64,000 nucleotides of DNA from Chromatocurvus halotolerans (GTDB taxonomy: Bacteria; Pseudomonadota; Gammaproteobacteria; Pseudomonadales; Halieaceae), in the NCBI RefSeq assembly GCF_004340525.1, contig NZ_SLWX01000018.1, forward strand, positions 1-64,000, given 5' to 3'. Shown here piece by piece: positions 19,627-30,697 of the stretch; the first letter of the stretch is position 1, and every line of letters starts with the position of its first letter. The notes below the pieces were generated by a model. The model saw only the letters and a program-made list of their open reading frames with translations. It made no database searches and was not told where the DNA came from. The translations under genes were made by a program, and so were the position numbers.

Positions 19627-19850
19627 AGCAGGTGCTGATCTTCATCATCAAGCTATACAAGTGGTGTGTCAGCCCTTTCGTCGGTCACCACTGCCGCTTC
19701 TACCCAACCTGTTCTACCTATGCCTGTGAAGCCATTGCCACGCATGGCAGTCTGCGTGGCTCCTGGCTCGCGTTGCGCCGCCTGCTGAAATGCCATCCGT
19801 GGCACGAAGGCGGTGTCGATCCCGTTCCACCCTGCCCGGATAATTGTTGA
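19623..19850 (+). CDS. yidD: Membrane protein insertion efficiency factor YidD
   Basis: A 75-residue amphipathic protein that assists YidC/Sec-dependent insertion. The family pattern [19 protein letters not shown] with clustered cysteines and [16 protein letters not shown] is intact. It starts on the rnpA stop codon and ends seven bases before the yidC start. Confidence 0.97.
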   Translation: MKQVLIFIIKLYKWCVSPFVGHHCRFYPTCSTYACEAIATHGSLRGSWLALRRLLKCHPWHEGGVDPVPPCPDNC

Positions 19851-19857
19851 CGCTTCT

Positions 19858-21606
19858 ATGGATATACAACGCACGCTTCTGATTGGTGCCATCGTTCTTC
19901 TGTCTTTCATGTTGCTCACGGAGTGGGTCGCATTCAAGGACGAAAGGAGGAGCGTCCTCGAGCAGGGCGCGGAGCGCCTGACCGCCAATGGCGACACACA
20001 GACGCGGGACACTCCCTCTGTCAGCGAGCCTGGCTCAGCCAGATCCGCGGCCATCACCGACACCGCTACAGCACAGAGCACGGTCAACGACCTGCCCCAG
20101 GATCTGCCCCCGGCGCCCGACAACACCGGCGAATCGGTCGAGGAGCGCAACACGAGTGAAACGAACGACGACATTATCCAGGTCTTTACGGGAACACTGC
20201 AGCTCGCGATTGATCTGAACGGCGGCGACATTGTGGAAGTTGCCCTGCCCAAGCACCTGGCAGAAATTGATGACCCGGACACCCCGTTTGTTCTGCTGGA
20301 GCGAAACAGTCGACGCACCTACGTCGCCCAGAGTGGTCTCATCGGCAAAGACGGTATCGATTCACAGCAGCGGGCGCGCTTTACCAGCGATTCGCGACGC
20401 TATGAACTGGCGCCCGGCGAAGACACACTCACTGTCGATCTGCAGTGGCAAGGCAACAACGGCATCCGCGTTACCAAGCGCTACACCCTTCGCCGGGATC
20501 TGTATGTCGTGGACGTCAAATATCTGGTCGAAAACAATACCGACCAGCGCTGGCAGGCCAACCTGTTCGGACAGATCAAGCGCGACAGTTCGCCGGCACC
20601 CAGTAGCGATGCCGGCATGGGAATGCAGCCATTCCTGGGCGCCGCGACGACTCAACCGGATGATCGCTTTACCAAGTTCTCTTTTGATGACATGGCGGAG
20701 GAACCGTTCAAGCGCCAGCTCACGGGTGGCTGGATGGCCATGATCCAGCACTATTTTCTCAGCGCCTGGATTCCCAATCCGCAGCAGACCCACAGCTACA
20801 GCACCCGGGTGACCGCCGACGGCTTCAACATTGCTGGCTTTACCAGCCCGGCCCTGGTGGTCGATCCCGGTAGCACCGGCTCCACCGCGGCCCAGTTCTA
20901 TGCCGGCCCCAAGAACCAGTATCGACTCGAGGAAATCTCGCCCTACCTGGAGCTGAGCGTCGACTATGGCTGGCTGTGGTGGATTGCGCAGCCGCTGTTC
21001 TGGCTGTTGACGCAAATACAGAACATTGTCGTGAACTGGGGACTTTCCATTATTCTCCTTACGGTGGTTATCAAGGCGGCATTTTACAAGCTGTCCGCCA
21101 CCAGCTATCGCTCAATGGCGAACATGCGTCGCGTGCAGCCGAAAATGCAGGATATCCGGGAACAGTACGGCGACGACAAGCAGAAACAGTCGCAGGCCAT
21201 GATGGAGCTTTATCGCAAGGAGAAGATCAATCCTCTCGGTGGCTGTCTGCCGATTCTCGTGCAGATGCCAGTGTTCATCGCCCTTTACTGGGTATTGATG
21301 GAAAGTGTCGAGTTACGCCACGCTCCCTTCGTGCTCTGGATTGACGACCTGTCGGTCATGGACCCCTACTTCGTGCTGCCTCTGATGATGGGTGCCAGCA
21401 TGTGGTTCATGCAGAAACTCAACCCGCCACCACCGGACCCAATGCAGGCCAAGATCATGCAGTGGCTGCCCGTTGTGTTTACCTTCTTCTTCCTCTGGTT
21501 CCCGGCGGGGCTTGTCCTTTACTGGGTGGTCAACAACCTGCTGTCGATGGCGCAGCAGTGGTATATCACCCGACAGATAGAGAACGCGGCCCAGAAACCC
21601 GCCTGA
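19858..21606 (+). CDS. yidC: Membrane protein insertase YidC
   Basis: Inner-membrane insertase for proteins such as the ATP synthase c subunit. The ATG at 19858 gives 582 residues starting MDIQRTLLIGAIVLLSF, the first transmembrane helix. A large periplasmic beta domain (about 50-350) follows, then the conserved five-helix core with NWGLSIILLTVVIKAAF, INPLGGCLPILVQMPVFIALYWVL and the C-terminal PAGLVLYWVVNNLLSMAQQW. An in-frame extension into yidD (from 19813) is rejected. Confidence 0.98.
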   Translation: MDIQRTLLIGAIVLLSFMLLTEWVAFKDERRSVLEQGAERLTANGDTQTRDTPSVSEPGSARSAAITDTATAQSTVNDLPQDLPPAPDNTGESVEERNTSETNDDIIQVFTGTLQLAIDLNGGDIVEVALPKHLAEIDDPDTPFVLLERNSRRTYVAQSGLIGKDGIDSQQRARFTSDSRRYELAPGEDTLTVDLQWQGNNGIRVTKRYTLRRDLYVVDVKYLVENNTDQRWQANLFGQIKRDSSPAPSSDAGMGMQPFLGAATTQPDDRFTKFSFDDMAEEPFKRQLTGGWMAMIQHYFLSAWIPNPQQTHSYSTRVTADGFNIAGFTSPALVVDPGSTGSTAAQFYAGPKNQYRLEEISPYLELSVDYGWLWWIAQPLFWLLTQIQNIVVNWGLSIILLTVVIKAAFYKLSATSYRSMANMRRVQPKMQDIREQYGDDKQKQSQAMMELYRKEKINPLGGCLPILVQMPVFIALYWVLMESVELRHAPFVLWIDDLSVMDPYFVLPLMMGASMWFMQKLNPPPPDPMQAKIMQWLPVVFTFFFLWFPAGLVLYWVVNNLLSMAQQWYITRQIENAAQKPA

Positions 21607-21646
21607 GCCGGGCCTTCGGGCTCGGTCTCTATCGGCAAGGCATGGA

Positions 21647-23029
21647 ATGACGCTCACAGGATTGCCCGACGACACGATAGTCGCGATCGCCACCGCACCG
21701 GGACGGGGCGGTGTGGGTATTGTCCGTCTTTCCGGTCCGCAATCCGACACGATCACCGCCAGGCTTACCCAGGGCACAGCGCTGAAACCGCGCCACGCGA
21801 CCCGCGTCACCGTGCACGATGCCAACGGCGAGCTGCTGGACGACGGGCTGGCGCTGCGCTTCCCGGGGCCGCACTCCTTCACCGGTGAGGATGTGGTTGA
21901 GCTGCACTGTCACGGGGGGCCCATACTGCTTGACCTGGTGGTACAGGCGGCCTGTCACGCCGGCGCCCGCACTGCGCTGCCGGGTGAATTTTCCCGCAGG
22001 GCTTTCCTGAATGACAAGATCGACCTGACACAGGCCGAGGCGATCGCCGATCTGATCAACAGCACCACCGCCGCCGCTGCGCGCAATGCCAGCCGTTCCC
22101 TTACCGGCGTGTTTTCTGCGCGGATCGATGCCCTGGTAGAGGCAGTCATCGGTCTGCGCGTCTACGTGGAAGCCGCCATGGACTTCCCGGAGGAGGAAGT
22201 CGATTTCCTTGCTGAGGGTGACGTCGGCGCCCGGCTCGAGGATCTGCTGACGCAGCTGGACGCAGTGATGACTGCCGCCCGGCAGGGCAGTCGTATCCGT
22301 GAGGGCATGAAGCTGGTGATTGCGGGTGCGCCCAATGCCGGTAAATCCAGCTTGCTCAACGCCCTGGCGGGCCGCGATACGGCCATCGTGACGGACGTGG
22401 CCGGAACTACGCGCGACCTCCTGCATGAGAATATCGACATCGATGGCCTGCCACTGCATATCGTGGATACCGCGGGCCTGCGGGACAGCGCGGATGCCGT
22501 TGAAAAGGAGGGAATTCGACGGGCTCTGGCGGAAATCCAGGAGGCCGATCGGGTATTACTGGTTGTGGACGACAGTCATCTTCCCGACACCGTTGACCAG
22601 GCCATGCTCTGGCCTCCCGGCATCGTGCCACTCCCCGACGGTACTGGCCTTACCCTGATCCGCAACAAGTGCGATCTGAGCGGCCGTCCATCGGGAATCG
22701 TTGCTACGGAAACAGGCGCTGAAATCACCTTGTGCGCACGATCAGGATTCGGTGTAGAGACGCTTCGACAGCATCTACGTGACGTCGCGGGACTCGATGC
22801 CAGTGTCGTGGAAACCCCTTTCAGTGCACGTCGCCGGCACCTGGAATCCCTCGCCAGAGCGCGACGCTATCTGGTTTCCGCCATTGCCCAGCTGCGCGAC
22901 GCCGGTGCAGGAGAGCTGGTGGCAGAGGACCTGCGCTGCTGCCAGGATCAGCTCGGAGACATCACTGGCAGGGTGACCAGCGATCAGTTGCTGGGGGAGA
23001 TTTTCAGCAGTTTCTGTATTGGCAAGTGA
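21647..23029 (+). CDS. mnmE: tRNA uridine-5-carboxymethylaminomethyl modification GTPase MnmE
   Basis: With MnmG it makes cmnm5U at the tRNA wobble position. The 460 residues show the N-terminal tetrahydrofolate-binding domain (TIVAIATAPGRGGVGIVRLSG), a helical domain, an embedded G domain (GAPNAGKSSLLNAL, DVAGTTRD, DTAGLRDS, NKCD) and the C-terminal FCIGK motif with the catalytic cysteine. AAGG lies six bases upstream of the ATG. Its partner mnmG follows after a 463-base gap. Confidence 0.98.
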   Translation: MTLTGLPDDTIVAIATAPGRGGVGIVRLSGPQSDTITARLTQGTALKPRHATRVTVHDANGELLDDGLALRFPGPHSFTGEDVVELHCHGGPILLDLVVQAACHAGARTALPGEFSRRAFLNDKIDLTQAEAIADLINSTTAAAARNASRSLTGVFSARIDALVEAVIGLRVYVEAAMDFPEEEVDFLAEGDVGARLEDLLTQLDAVMTAARQGSRIREGMKLVIAGAPNAGKSSLLNALAGRDTAIVTDVAGTTRDLLHENIDIDGLPLHIVDTAGLRDSADAVEKEGIRRALAEIQEADRVLLVVDDSHLPDTVDQAMLWPPGIVPLPDGTGLTLIRNKCDLSGRPSGIVATETGAEITLCARSGFGVETLRQHLRDVAGLDASVVETPFSARRRHLESLARARRYLVSAIAQLRDAGAGELVAEDLRCCQDQLGDITGRVTSDQLLGEIFSSFCIGK

Positions 23030-23060
23030 GGCAGCTGGCTCCATCAACGCGTGTATCAAT

Positions 23061-23090
23061 CCTGCAGGCGTTTAAAAAAACGTCTGCGGG
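23061..23090 (+). terminator. Terminator-like stem-loop after mnmE
   Basis: A 13-bp stem (23061-23073 with 23078-23090, including two G-U pairs) closes an AAAA loop 31 bases after the mnmE stop. No T-run follows, so rho-independent termination is doubtful. It may protect mRNA ends or mark the border of the next regulatory region. Confidence 0.5.
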
Positions 23091-23492
23091 ACCATAGAAA
23101 TCTGCACTGGAGAAGTCGGGTAAAACCACTGGGTATCCGGTGTGCCCCTGTGGACAATCATGGATATACCGTTGCAACGCGTGCTTGCCCCGAGATCCAT
23201 CAACACGGCGTGCACCGTCAATACCGGAGTCGGGGCCTCTTGCTGAACAGGGATATTATTGGCGTAAATCATTGTTTTATATAACATAGTCGGGGTTTTC
23301 AACAGACAGTCGCTTGACCATCAGTAACAGTAGTAATCCTTTATATATCTTTTAAACTATATTTCTAATCTATAAATCTTTTAAACCTGTGACTGGTTAA
23401 AATTTCGCCACGCAGCGCTTTGCTGACTGTTCACTGCGGGCGTATACTGCGTCGCCCCCGGTACGGGGAAAATGTAAATACGGGTTGGGTGC
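23091..23492. other. AT-rich mnmE-mnmG gap, second origin-like region
   Basis: About 400 bases without a gene. They contain a one-mismatch DnaA box, TGTGGACAA (23149-23157), and a strikingly A/T-rich block from about 23265 to 23403 with runs of TTTAAA/TATATA type. In E. coli oriC lies next to mnmG (gidA), and Pseudomonas carries a second origin-like element here. With only one near-consensus box, its activity as an origin is doubtful. It also serves as the mnmG leader. Confidence 0.45.
23420..23448 (+). promoter_or_regulatory. Candidate promoter of mnmG
   Basis: TTGCTG (23420-23425) and TATACT (23443-23448) are separated by 17 bp, 45 bases before the mnmG ATG. The -10 is good and the -35 only half matches. 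Confidence 0.45.
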
Positions 23493-25400
23493 ATGCAGTT
23501 TCCGGAAACATTCGATGTCATTGTGATTGGCGGCGGGCACGCCGGTACGGAAGCGGCCCTGGCCGCGGCCCGTATGGGTTGTAGCACGCTCCTGCTCACT
23601 CACAGCATTGACACCCTGGGGCAGATGTCCTGCAACCCGGCGATTGGTGGTATTGGCAAAAGCCATCTGGTCCGCGAAATTGACGCTCTTGGTGGAGCGA
23701 TGGGACTGGCCACCGACCGCGCCGGAATACAGTTCCGCGTCCTCAATGCGCGCAAGGGACCTGCAGTCCGCGCGACTCGCGCCCAGGCCGATCGCGTGCT
23801 CTACCGCAGCGCCATTCGGGAGACGCTGGAACGTCAGGAAAATCTGCACATTTTCCAGCAGTCTGTCGATGACCTGATGATCAGCGGTGACCGTGTCATC
23901 GGTGCACGCACGCAGATGGGGGTCGATTTCCTGGCGGATCGCGTCATTCTCACTACCGGGACATTCCTCGGTGGCAAGATTCACATCGGTCTGGAAACCT
24001 CGGCCGGTGGCCGAGCTGGCGACGCGCCCGCCAACGCGCTCGCTCAGCGACTTCGCGCTCTGCCATTCCGCGTCGCCCGATTGAAAACCGGCACGCCGCC
24101 GCGCATTGACGCGCGATCGGTGGATTTCCAGCGGCTTCAGGAGCAATGGGGTGACCAGCCTGAGCCGGTGATGTCCTTCCTCGGTAACACCGGCATGCAT
24201 CCCGAGCAACGCTGTTGCTGGATCGCCCATACCAACGAGCAGACTCACGACATCATTCGCACTGGACTTGACCGGTCGCCCATGTACTCCGGCGTTATCG
24301 AGGGTGTGGGGCCGCGGTACTGCCCGAGTATCGAAGACAAGATACACCGCTTCGCCGACAAGACTTCCCACCAGATTTTTCTGGAACCCGAGGGCCTTAC
24401 CACCAACGAACTGTATCCAAACGGCATTTCCACCAGCCTGCCTTTCGACATCCAGGTGGCTCTGGTGCGCTCCATTGCCGGGTTGGAGTCCGCGGTTATT
24501 ACTCGACCGGGATATGCGATCGAGTACGATTTTTTCGATCCGCGCGATCTGCGACACTCCCTCGAGACCCGGGCGGTGCGGGGGCTCTACTTTGCCGGCC
24601 AGATCAATGGCACTACCGGTTACGAGGAGGCGGCGGCGCAGGGTCTGCTCGCCGGCATCAACGCAGCGCTGGCATCACGCGGCGAGCAACCCTGGTGTCC
24701 ACGACGCGACGAGGCCTACATCGGGGTGCTGGTGGATGATCTCATCAGTATGGGCACCCTTGAACCCTATCGCATGTTCACCTCCCGGGCCGAGTACCGC
24801 CTGCTGTTACGTGAGGACAATGCCGACCTGCGGCTTACTGACCATGGGCGGCGCCTGGGGCTTGTGACTGATGCCCGCTGGCAGACCTTCGAGGAAAAAC
24901 GCGAGGGGATCGAGCGGGAACAGGCGCGGCTGCGCCAGCACTATGTGCAGGCGGGTAGCCCACAGGCCCAGCAATTGAGAGCGCGTCTCGGCAGCGACCT
25001 GTCGCGCGAATATTCTCTGGCTGATCTGTTGAAGCGACCGGAAATCGAGTACGCGGACATAGCGCCCCTGTTCGAAGGAGCAAGCGCTGACCCGCAGGTG
25101 GCAGAGCAGGTCGCTATCCAGGCCAAATACGCCGGTTATATCGAGCGGCAGCAGGCTGAAATAGAGCGCATGGTGCGATTCGAGTCCCTCCGCCTGCCGG
25201 ATACGCTGGATTACGATATCGTGGAAGGACTCTCCCACGAAGTCCGTCTCAAGCTGGCCGCGGCACGACCGGAGACCCTCGGCCACGCCGGGCGTCTGCC
25301 CGGTGTCACGCCGGCTGCCGTGTCACTCCTGCTGGTGCACCTGAAAAAGGCGGGTGGTGACGCTGCCAGGGGCGCATCCGACACGCGTAAAAGCGCCTGA
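23493..25400 (+). CDS. mnmG: tRNA uridine-5-carboxymethylaminomethyl modification enzyme MnmG
   Basis: FAD-dependent partner of MnmE in tRNA wobble uridine modification. The 635 residues begin with the FAD-binding [17 protein letters not shown], include [22 protein letters not shown] and [18 protein letters not shown], and end in the helical C-terminal domain used to bind MnmE ([34 protein letters not shown]). It begins the mnmG-rsmG-parA-parB run. Confidence 0.99.
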   Translation: MQFPETFDVIVIGGGHAGTEAALAAARMGCSTLLLTHSIDTLGQMSCNPAIGGIGKSHLVREIDALGGAMGLATDRAGIQFRVLNARKGPAVRATRAQADRVLYRSAIRETLERQENLHIFQQSVDDLMISGDRVIGARTQMGVDFLADRVILTTGTFLGGKIHIGLETSAGGRAGDAPANALAQRLRALPFRVARLKTGTPPRIDARSVDFQRLQEQWGDQPEPVMSFLGNTGMHPEQRCCWIAHTNEQTHDIIRTGLDRSPMYSGVIEGVGPRYCPSIEDKIHRFADKTSHQIFLEPEGLTTNELYPNGISTSLPFDIQVALVRSIAGLESAVITRPGYAIEYDFFDPRDLRHSLETRAVRGLYFAGQINGTTGYEEAAAQGLLAGINAALASRGEQPWCPRRDEAYIGVLVDDLISMGTLEPYRMFTSRAEYRLLLREDNADLRLTDHGRRLGLVTDARWQTFEEKREGIEREQARLRQHYVQAGSPQAQQLRARLGSDLSREYSLADLLKRPEIEYADIAPLFEGASADPQVAEQVAIQAKYAGYIERQQAEIERMVRFESLRLPDTLDYDIVEGLSHEVRLKLAAARPETLGHAGRLPGVTPAAVSLLLVHLKKAGGDAARGASDTRKSA

Positions 25401-25401
25401 C

Positions 25402-26085
25402 GTGAGTCGTGGCGAAGAAGTCGGGATCCTGAGGGACGGATGCCGGCAGCTTGGGGTGTCGACACCGCCCGGCGCACTCGATACGCTCCTAGATTATCTG
25501 GATCTTCTGGAAAAGTGGAACCGTGCCTATAACCTGACGGCGATTCGCGAGCGCAGCGACATGCTGGTACGCCACCTCCTCGACAGTCTGTCGGTGCTGC
25601 CTCATCTTCGGGGCAGCCGATTTCTGGATATCGGCACGGGCGCGGGGCTTCCGGGTATCCCCCTTTCCATTCTCGAGCCCCAGCGGCAGTTCGTGCTGCT
25701 CGACAGCAATGGCAAGAAAACCCGCTTTCTCTTTCAGGTGCGCCTGGCACTGTCGCTGGCCAACGTCGAGATCGTCGATTCCCGCATTGAAAACTATCGT
25801 CCAGCGCAGCCGTTTGACGGGGTTCTGTCGCGTGCCTTTGCATCCCTCCCTGACATGGTTACTCTGTGCGATCACCTCATGCTAGACGGTGCCCACCTGT
25901 ATGCCATGAGGGGGGCAGCCGGCGAGGATGAGACCCATGGCCTCCAGCAGTCCGGGATGCCGGCGCATTGCGAACCACTGCATGTACCGGGATTGGATGA
26001 GCCGAGAAGTCTCGTGACAATTTACCCGCCGGGCAAGCGAGATGCCGGCCGACGTGGCAGCGACCACATGAAAACTCGGGGATAG
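25402..26085 (+). CDS. rsmG: 16S rRNA (guanine-N7) methyltransferase RsmG
   Basis: SAM-dependent enzyme that methylates G527 of 16S rRNA. The GTG at 25402 starts one base after the mnmG stop and gives 227 residues, slightly longer than E. coli RsmG (207) because of a C-terminal tail. LEKWNRAYNLTAIRERSDMLVRHLLDSL and FLDIGTGAGLPGIPLSI are diagnostic. A longer in-frame version from 25354 would overlap mnmG and cannot be fully excluded. Confidence 0.95.
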   Translation: MSRGEEVGILRDGCRQLGVSTPPGALDTLLDYLDLLEKWNRAYNLTAIRERSDMLVRHLLDSLSVLPHLRGSRFLDIGTGAGLPGIPLSILEPQRQFVLLDSNGKKTRFLFQVRLALSLANVEIVDSRIENYRPAQPFDGVLSRAFASLPDMVTLCDHLMLDGAHLYAMRGAAGEDETHGLQQSGMPAHCEPLHVPGLDEPRSLVTIYPPGKRDAGRRGSDHMKTRG

Positions 26086-26089
26086 ACAG

Positions 26090-26902
26090 TTGCCACGCAT
26101 CATAGCGATAGCGAACCAGAAGGGCGGCGTCGGCAAGACGACGACCTGTGTCAATCTCGCGGCGTCGCTGGCAGCGATGAAACAGCGGGTGCTGCTGGTG
26201 GATCTCGATCCCCAGGGCAATGCGACCATGGGCAGCGGTGTCGACAAATATGCGGTTGAGCAGAGTATTTACGATGTTCTGGTTCATCGCACCCCGGTCA
26301 GCGAGGTAGCGCAGCCGGCCGGTGAGTCGGGCTTCCACGTACTGCCTGCCAACGGGGATCTGACCGCTGCCGAGGTGGAGCTGATGCAGGTGGAGGGTCG
26401 CGAACGACGACTGCGGGCCAGTCTTGCGACCGCCGCCCAGGATTTCGATTACATTCTCATTGACTGTCCGCCATCACTGAACATGCTGACGCTGAATGGA
26501 CTGGTGGCTGCAGACGGCGTGATCATCGCCATGCAGTGCGAGTACTACGCCCTCGAAGGCCTGTCTGCTCTCATGGACACGATTCGCCGGGTGGCGGACA
26601 GCGTCAACACCTCACTGCAGGTCGAAGGTATACTGCGCACCATGTACGACCCGCGCAACAGCCTGACCAACGATGTGTCGTCCCAGCTTCATGGCTATTT
26701 TGGCGACAAGGTCTATCGCACGGTAATTCCGCGCAATGTCCGCCTCGCCGAGGCCCCCAGCCACGGCTTGCCCGCCATGTATTACGACCGTTACTCGCGC
26801 GGCTCCCGCGCCTACATGGCCCTGGCGGGCGAGATCATCCGGCGTGAGGAGCAGCGGGTTGCGGCGGCTACCGGGGTAGCAACAGACGAGGCGATGCCAT
26901 GA
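26090..26902 (+). CDS. parA: Chromosome partitioning ATPase ParA
   Basis: Walker-type ATPase that moves ParB-parS complexes. The 270 residues start IIAIANQKGGVGKTTTCVNLAASLA, with the deviant Walker A KGGVGKT, then LLVDLDPQGNATMG and ILIDCPPSLNMLTLNGL. The start codon is TTG, four bases after rsmG. It overlaps parB by four bases. It is the short chromosomal (Soj-type) form without a DNA-binding N-terminal domain. Confidence 0.98.
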   Translation: MPRIIAIANQKGGVGKTTTCVNLAASLAAMKQRVLLVDLDPQGNATMGSGVDKYAVEQSIYDVLVHRTPVSEVAQPAGESGFHVLPANGDLTAAEVELMQVEGRERRLRASLATAAQDFDYILIDCPPSLNMLTLNGLVAADGVIIAMQCEYYALEGLSALMDTIRRVADSVNTSLQVEGILRTMYDPRNSLTNDVSSQLHGYFGDKVYRTVIPRNVRLAEAPSHGLPAMYYDRYSRGSRAYMALAGEIIRREEQRVAAATGVATDEAMP

Positions 26903-27786
26903 GCAGTCGAAAACGCGGCCTGGGACGTGGTCTGGACGCCTTGTTGGCATCTGCCAACACGGCATCCGTGCGTACCGACGAGCCGCTTGTGGACGAGACT
27001 GCGGTGGACGGGCAGCTGAAATCGGTACCGGTGGATCTTATACAGCGTGGCAAGTATCAACCGCGACGCGACATCGAGCCGGAAAGCCTGCAGGAGCTGG
27101 CCGACAGCATACGTGCGCAGGGGCTGATGCAGCCCATTGTGATTCGACCGATATCCGACAAGCGCTACGAGATCATTGCCGGTGAGCGTCGCTGGCGTGC
27201 CGCCCAGCTGGCAGGTCTGGATGCGATTCCGGCAATGGTCAGGGATGTCGGCGATGATGCGGCCATCGCAATGGCGCTGATCGAGAATATCCAGCGGGAG
27301 GACCTGAATCCGATCGAGGAAGCCGCAGCACTTCAGCGGCTGCAGACAGAATTCGAACTGACTCAGCAACAGGTGGCGGAAGCGGTTGGCAAGTCCCGTT
27401 CCACGGTTGCCAACCTTCTGCGCCTGATGGCTCTGCAGCCGGATGTGCGCCGACTGCTTGAGCATGGGGACCTCGATATGGGCCATGCGCGCTGCCTGCT
27501 GGCGCTTGAGGGCGAGACCCAGTCGCATGCCGCGCGGACGGTTGTGGGACGCGGGCTCTCCGTGCGACAGACGGAAGCACTGGTGCGGCAATGGCTGGCC
27601 AGCCCGCAGGGCGATGACAAGGCAGCGCCGACGATAGATCCGAACATCCGGCAGCTGCAGGACGAGCTGTCGGATAAACTGGGTGCCCGGGTCAGCATTC
27701 AGCACGGTGCGGGCGGCAAGGGTCGGCTGGTTCTTAACTACAGCAGCCTGGATGAACTCGACGGTATACTGGCGCATATCAAGTAA
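26899..27786 (+). CDS. parB: Chromosome partitioning protein ParB
   Basis: CTP-dependent clamp that loads at parS. The 295 residues show the lysine/arginine-rich N-terminus (KRGLGRGLDALLA), the nuclease-like ParB domain with GERRWRAAQLAGL and IENIQREDLNPIEEA, a helix-turn-helix (TQQQVAEAVGKSRSTVANLLRL), and a C-terminal dimerisation domain. Its likely targets are the two sites at 14557 and 15193. Confidence 0.98.
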   Translation: MSSRKRGLGRGLDALLASANTASVRTDEPLVDETAVDGQLKSVPVDLIQRGKYQPRRDIEPESLQELADSIRAQGLMQPIVIRPISDKRYEIIAGERRWRAAQLAGLDAIPAMVRDVGDDAAIAMALIENIQREDLNPIEEAAALQRLQTEFELTQQQVAEAVGKSRSTVANLLRLMALQPDVRRLLEHGDLDMGHARCLLALEGETQSHAARTVVGRGLSVRQTEALVRQWLASPQGDDKAAPTIDPNIRQLQDELSDKLGARVSIQHGAGGKGRLVLNYSSLDELDGILAHIK

Positions 27787-27900
27787 ACAAATCCTGCGCA
27801 GCTGCATACCATATCTATGCCGTTATCCTGCCGGGGTTTCCATATGTAGTACCCTCACGCCTCAGCACGCGGTGAACTTCCGCTGCTGTCCGGGATAAAG

Positions 27901-27929
27901 TTGAACGTAGTCCACTTTATCCCTATAAT
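27901..27929 (+). promoter_or_regulatory. Sigma70 promoter of the atp operon
   Basis: TTGAAC (27901-27906), 17 bp, then a perfect TATAAT (27924-27929). It stands 28 bases before the atpI GTG, just after parB and upstream of the whole ATP synthase operon, so it is a strong candidate for the main promoter. Confidence 0.75.
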
Positions 27930-27957
27930 GCGCGCGCCGAAACGAGGACACACTCGC

Positions 27958-28380
27958 GTGGCTGACGGCAAGCAGAAAAGTGCCGGTGACAATGGGAACA
28001 GAGTCCGGTTAAGGCCGCCGCCAGTGCACAACATTACACTGACGCAGCTGGCTGTCCTCCTCCCTTCTTTCGCCGTCGTCGCCTGGTTGTTCGACCGTAC
28101 CAGTGCCGTGTCGTTTGCTGCCGGGGCAGCGGTCAGTATCCTGCCCCAGGCGTGGTTTGCCGTGCTGGTGTTCGGTTTCCGGCAGCGTCGATCCCTGCTG
28201 CGGGCTGCGCGGGGTGCTTACGCGGCACACGCCGGCAAGTTTTTGTTGAGCGCAGCGGGGTTTGCCCTGGTGTTTGCGCTGCTAAGGCCGGTCAGTGCGC
28301 CGGCAGTGTTCGCCGGGTTCGGCATCATGTGGACGCTGCAGACGGTGGGATCAGCACGGTTGCTGAGAGCGGGCTACTGA
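27958..28380 (+). CDS. atpI: ATP synthase accessory subunit I
   Basis: Small membrane protein that assists assembly of the c-ring. The GTG at 27958 has GAGGA nine bases upstream and gives 140 residues; a longer frame starting at 27901 begins inside the promoter and is rejected. Four hydrophobic segments are visible (LAVLLPSFAVVAWLF, AAGAAVSILPQAWFAVLVF, FLLSAAGFALVFALL, FAGFGIMWTLQ). First gene of the atp operon. Confidence 0.85.
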   Translation: MADGKQKSAGDNGNRVRLRPPPVHNITLTQLAVLLPSFAVVAWLFDRTSAVSFAAGAAVSILPQAWFAVLVFGFRQRRSLLRAARGAYAAHAGKFLLSAAGFALVFALLRPVSAPAVFAGFGIMWTLQTVGSARLLRAGY

Positions 28381-29328
<948 letters not shown>

Positions 29329-29358
29329 TTACCCCACTGTCAGGTAATCAACCCCTAG

Positions 29359-29595
<237 letters not shown>

Positions 29596-29659
29596 ACAAC
29601 AGCGGTAACCATTTCAACGGGGTGGCTTGTCCACCCCCAGGATTCGTGAGGAGCAAGGT

Positions 29660-30130
29660 GTGAATATTAACCTTACGCTGATCGGGCAAATGCTGGCCTT
29701 TGTCGCCTTTGTCGTGTTCTGCATGAAGTATGTGTGGCCACCGATCATGGGCGCCATGCAGGAGCGCGAGCGCAAGATTGCCGATGGTCTGGCAGCCGCA
29801 GAGAAAGCCGAGCACGATCTGGAGCTGGCCAAGGAAAAGTCGGTCGAACGCCTGAAGGAAGCCAAGCAGGAAGCGGCGTCTATCGTCGAGTCCGCAAACA
29901 AGCGCGCCAGTCAGATCGTCGACGAGGCGAAGCAGACTGCCGTCGTTGAAGCCGATCGTGTCAAGGCTTCTGCGCAGGCTGAAATCGAGCAGGAGGTCAA
30001 TCGGGCACGCGAGAAGCTGCGTGGCCAGGTCGGTGCCCTGTCGCTGGCGGGTGCGGAGAAGATCCTGGGTGCTTCCATAGACCAGCAGGCACACAGTGAG
30101 CTGGTGGACAAGCTTGTCGCCGAGCTGTAA
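29660..30130 (+). CDS. atpF: ATP synthase Fo subunit b
   Basis: Peripheral-stalk subunit with one N-terminal membrane helix and a long charged helix. The GTG at 29660 gives 156 residues, the E. coli length, starting [24 protein letters not shown] lies upstream. An upstream in-frame extension from 29627 is rejected. Confidence 0.97.
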   Translation: MNINLTLIGQMLAFVAFVVFCMKYVWPPIMGAMQERERKIADGLAAAEKAEHDLELAKEKSVERLKEAKQEAASIVESANKRASQIVDEAKQTAVVEADRVKASAQAEIEQEVNRAREKLRGQVGALSLAGAEKILGASIDQQAHSELVDKLVAEL

Positions 30131-30143
30131 TTGAGAGGGTTCC

Positions 30144-30680
30144 ATGGCTGAATTAAGCACGCTGGCACGTCCCTACGCCCGGGCCGCGTTTGAATACGCC
30201 GATGGCCATTCGGCACTGGATGCCTGGCTGGAGGAGCTTGCGACCGCCGCCGCTATCGCAGCGGAAGCGCGGGTGCGCGAGGTACTCTCGCGGCCGGCGC
30301 TGACGACCGAAAAGCAGGCAGAGCTGTTCATCGAGCTGTGCGGCGAGGCGATATCGGCACCGATGGCCAATTTCGTTCGCGTACTGGCAGCCAATCGTCG
30401 CCTGACGCTATTGCCCGAGATCAGTGCGCAGTTTGCCGAGCTGCGAGCAGCGCGAGAGAAATCCATCGACGTGCACGTCATTTCAGCCTATGAGCTCTCG
30501 CAGGAAGCGCGTGACCGTTTGTCCGATGTCCTTGGCAAGCGACTCGAGCGCGAGGTACGGCTCAGCAGTGAAACAGACAGCAGCCTGCTCGGTGGGCTCC
30601 TTATCAGGGCCGGCGATACCGTTATCGATGGCTCCGTGCGCGGCAGGCTGAACAAGCTTGCCGAAGCACTGACAAACTAG
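30144..30680 (+). CDS. atpH: ATP synthase F1 subunit delta
   Basis: Links the peripheral stalk to F1. The 178 residues start [19 protein letters not shown] and end with the OSCP signature region ([28 protein letters not shown]). Thirteen bases from atpF. Confidence 0.97.
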   Translation: MAELSTLARPYARAAFEYADGHSALDAWLEELATAAAIAAEARVREVLSRPALTTEKQAELFIELCGEAISAPMANFVRVLAANRRLTLLPEISAQFAELRAAREKSIDVHVISAYELSQEARDRLSDVLGKRLEREVRLSSETDSSLLGGLLIRAGDTVIDGSVRGRLNKLAEALTN

Positions 30681-30697
30681 AATTTGAGGAACAGAGC

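Noticed and set aside
23397-24557. 386-residue frame antisense to mnmG
   Set aside because: mnmG is unmistakable on the other strand and this frame also runs into the AT-rich gap.
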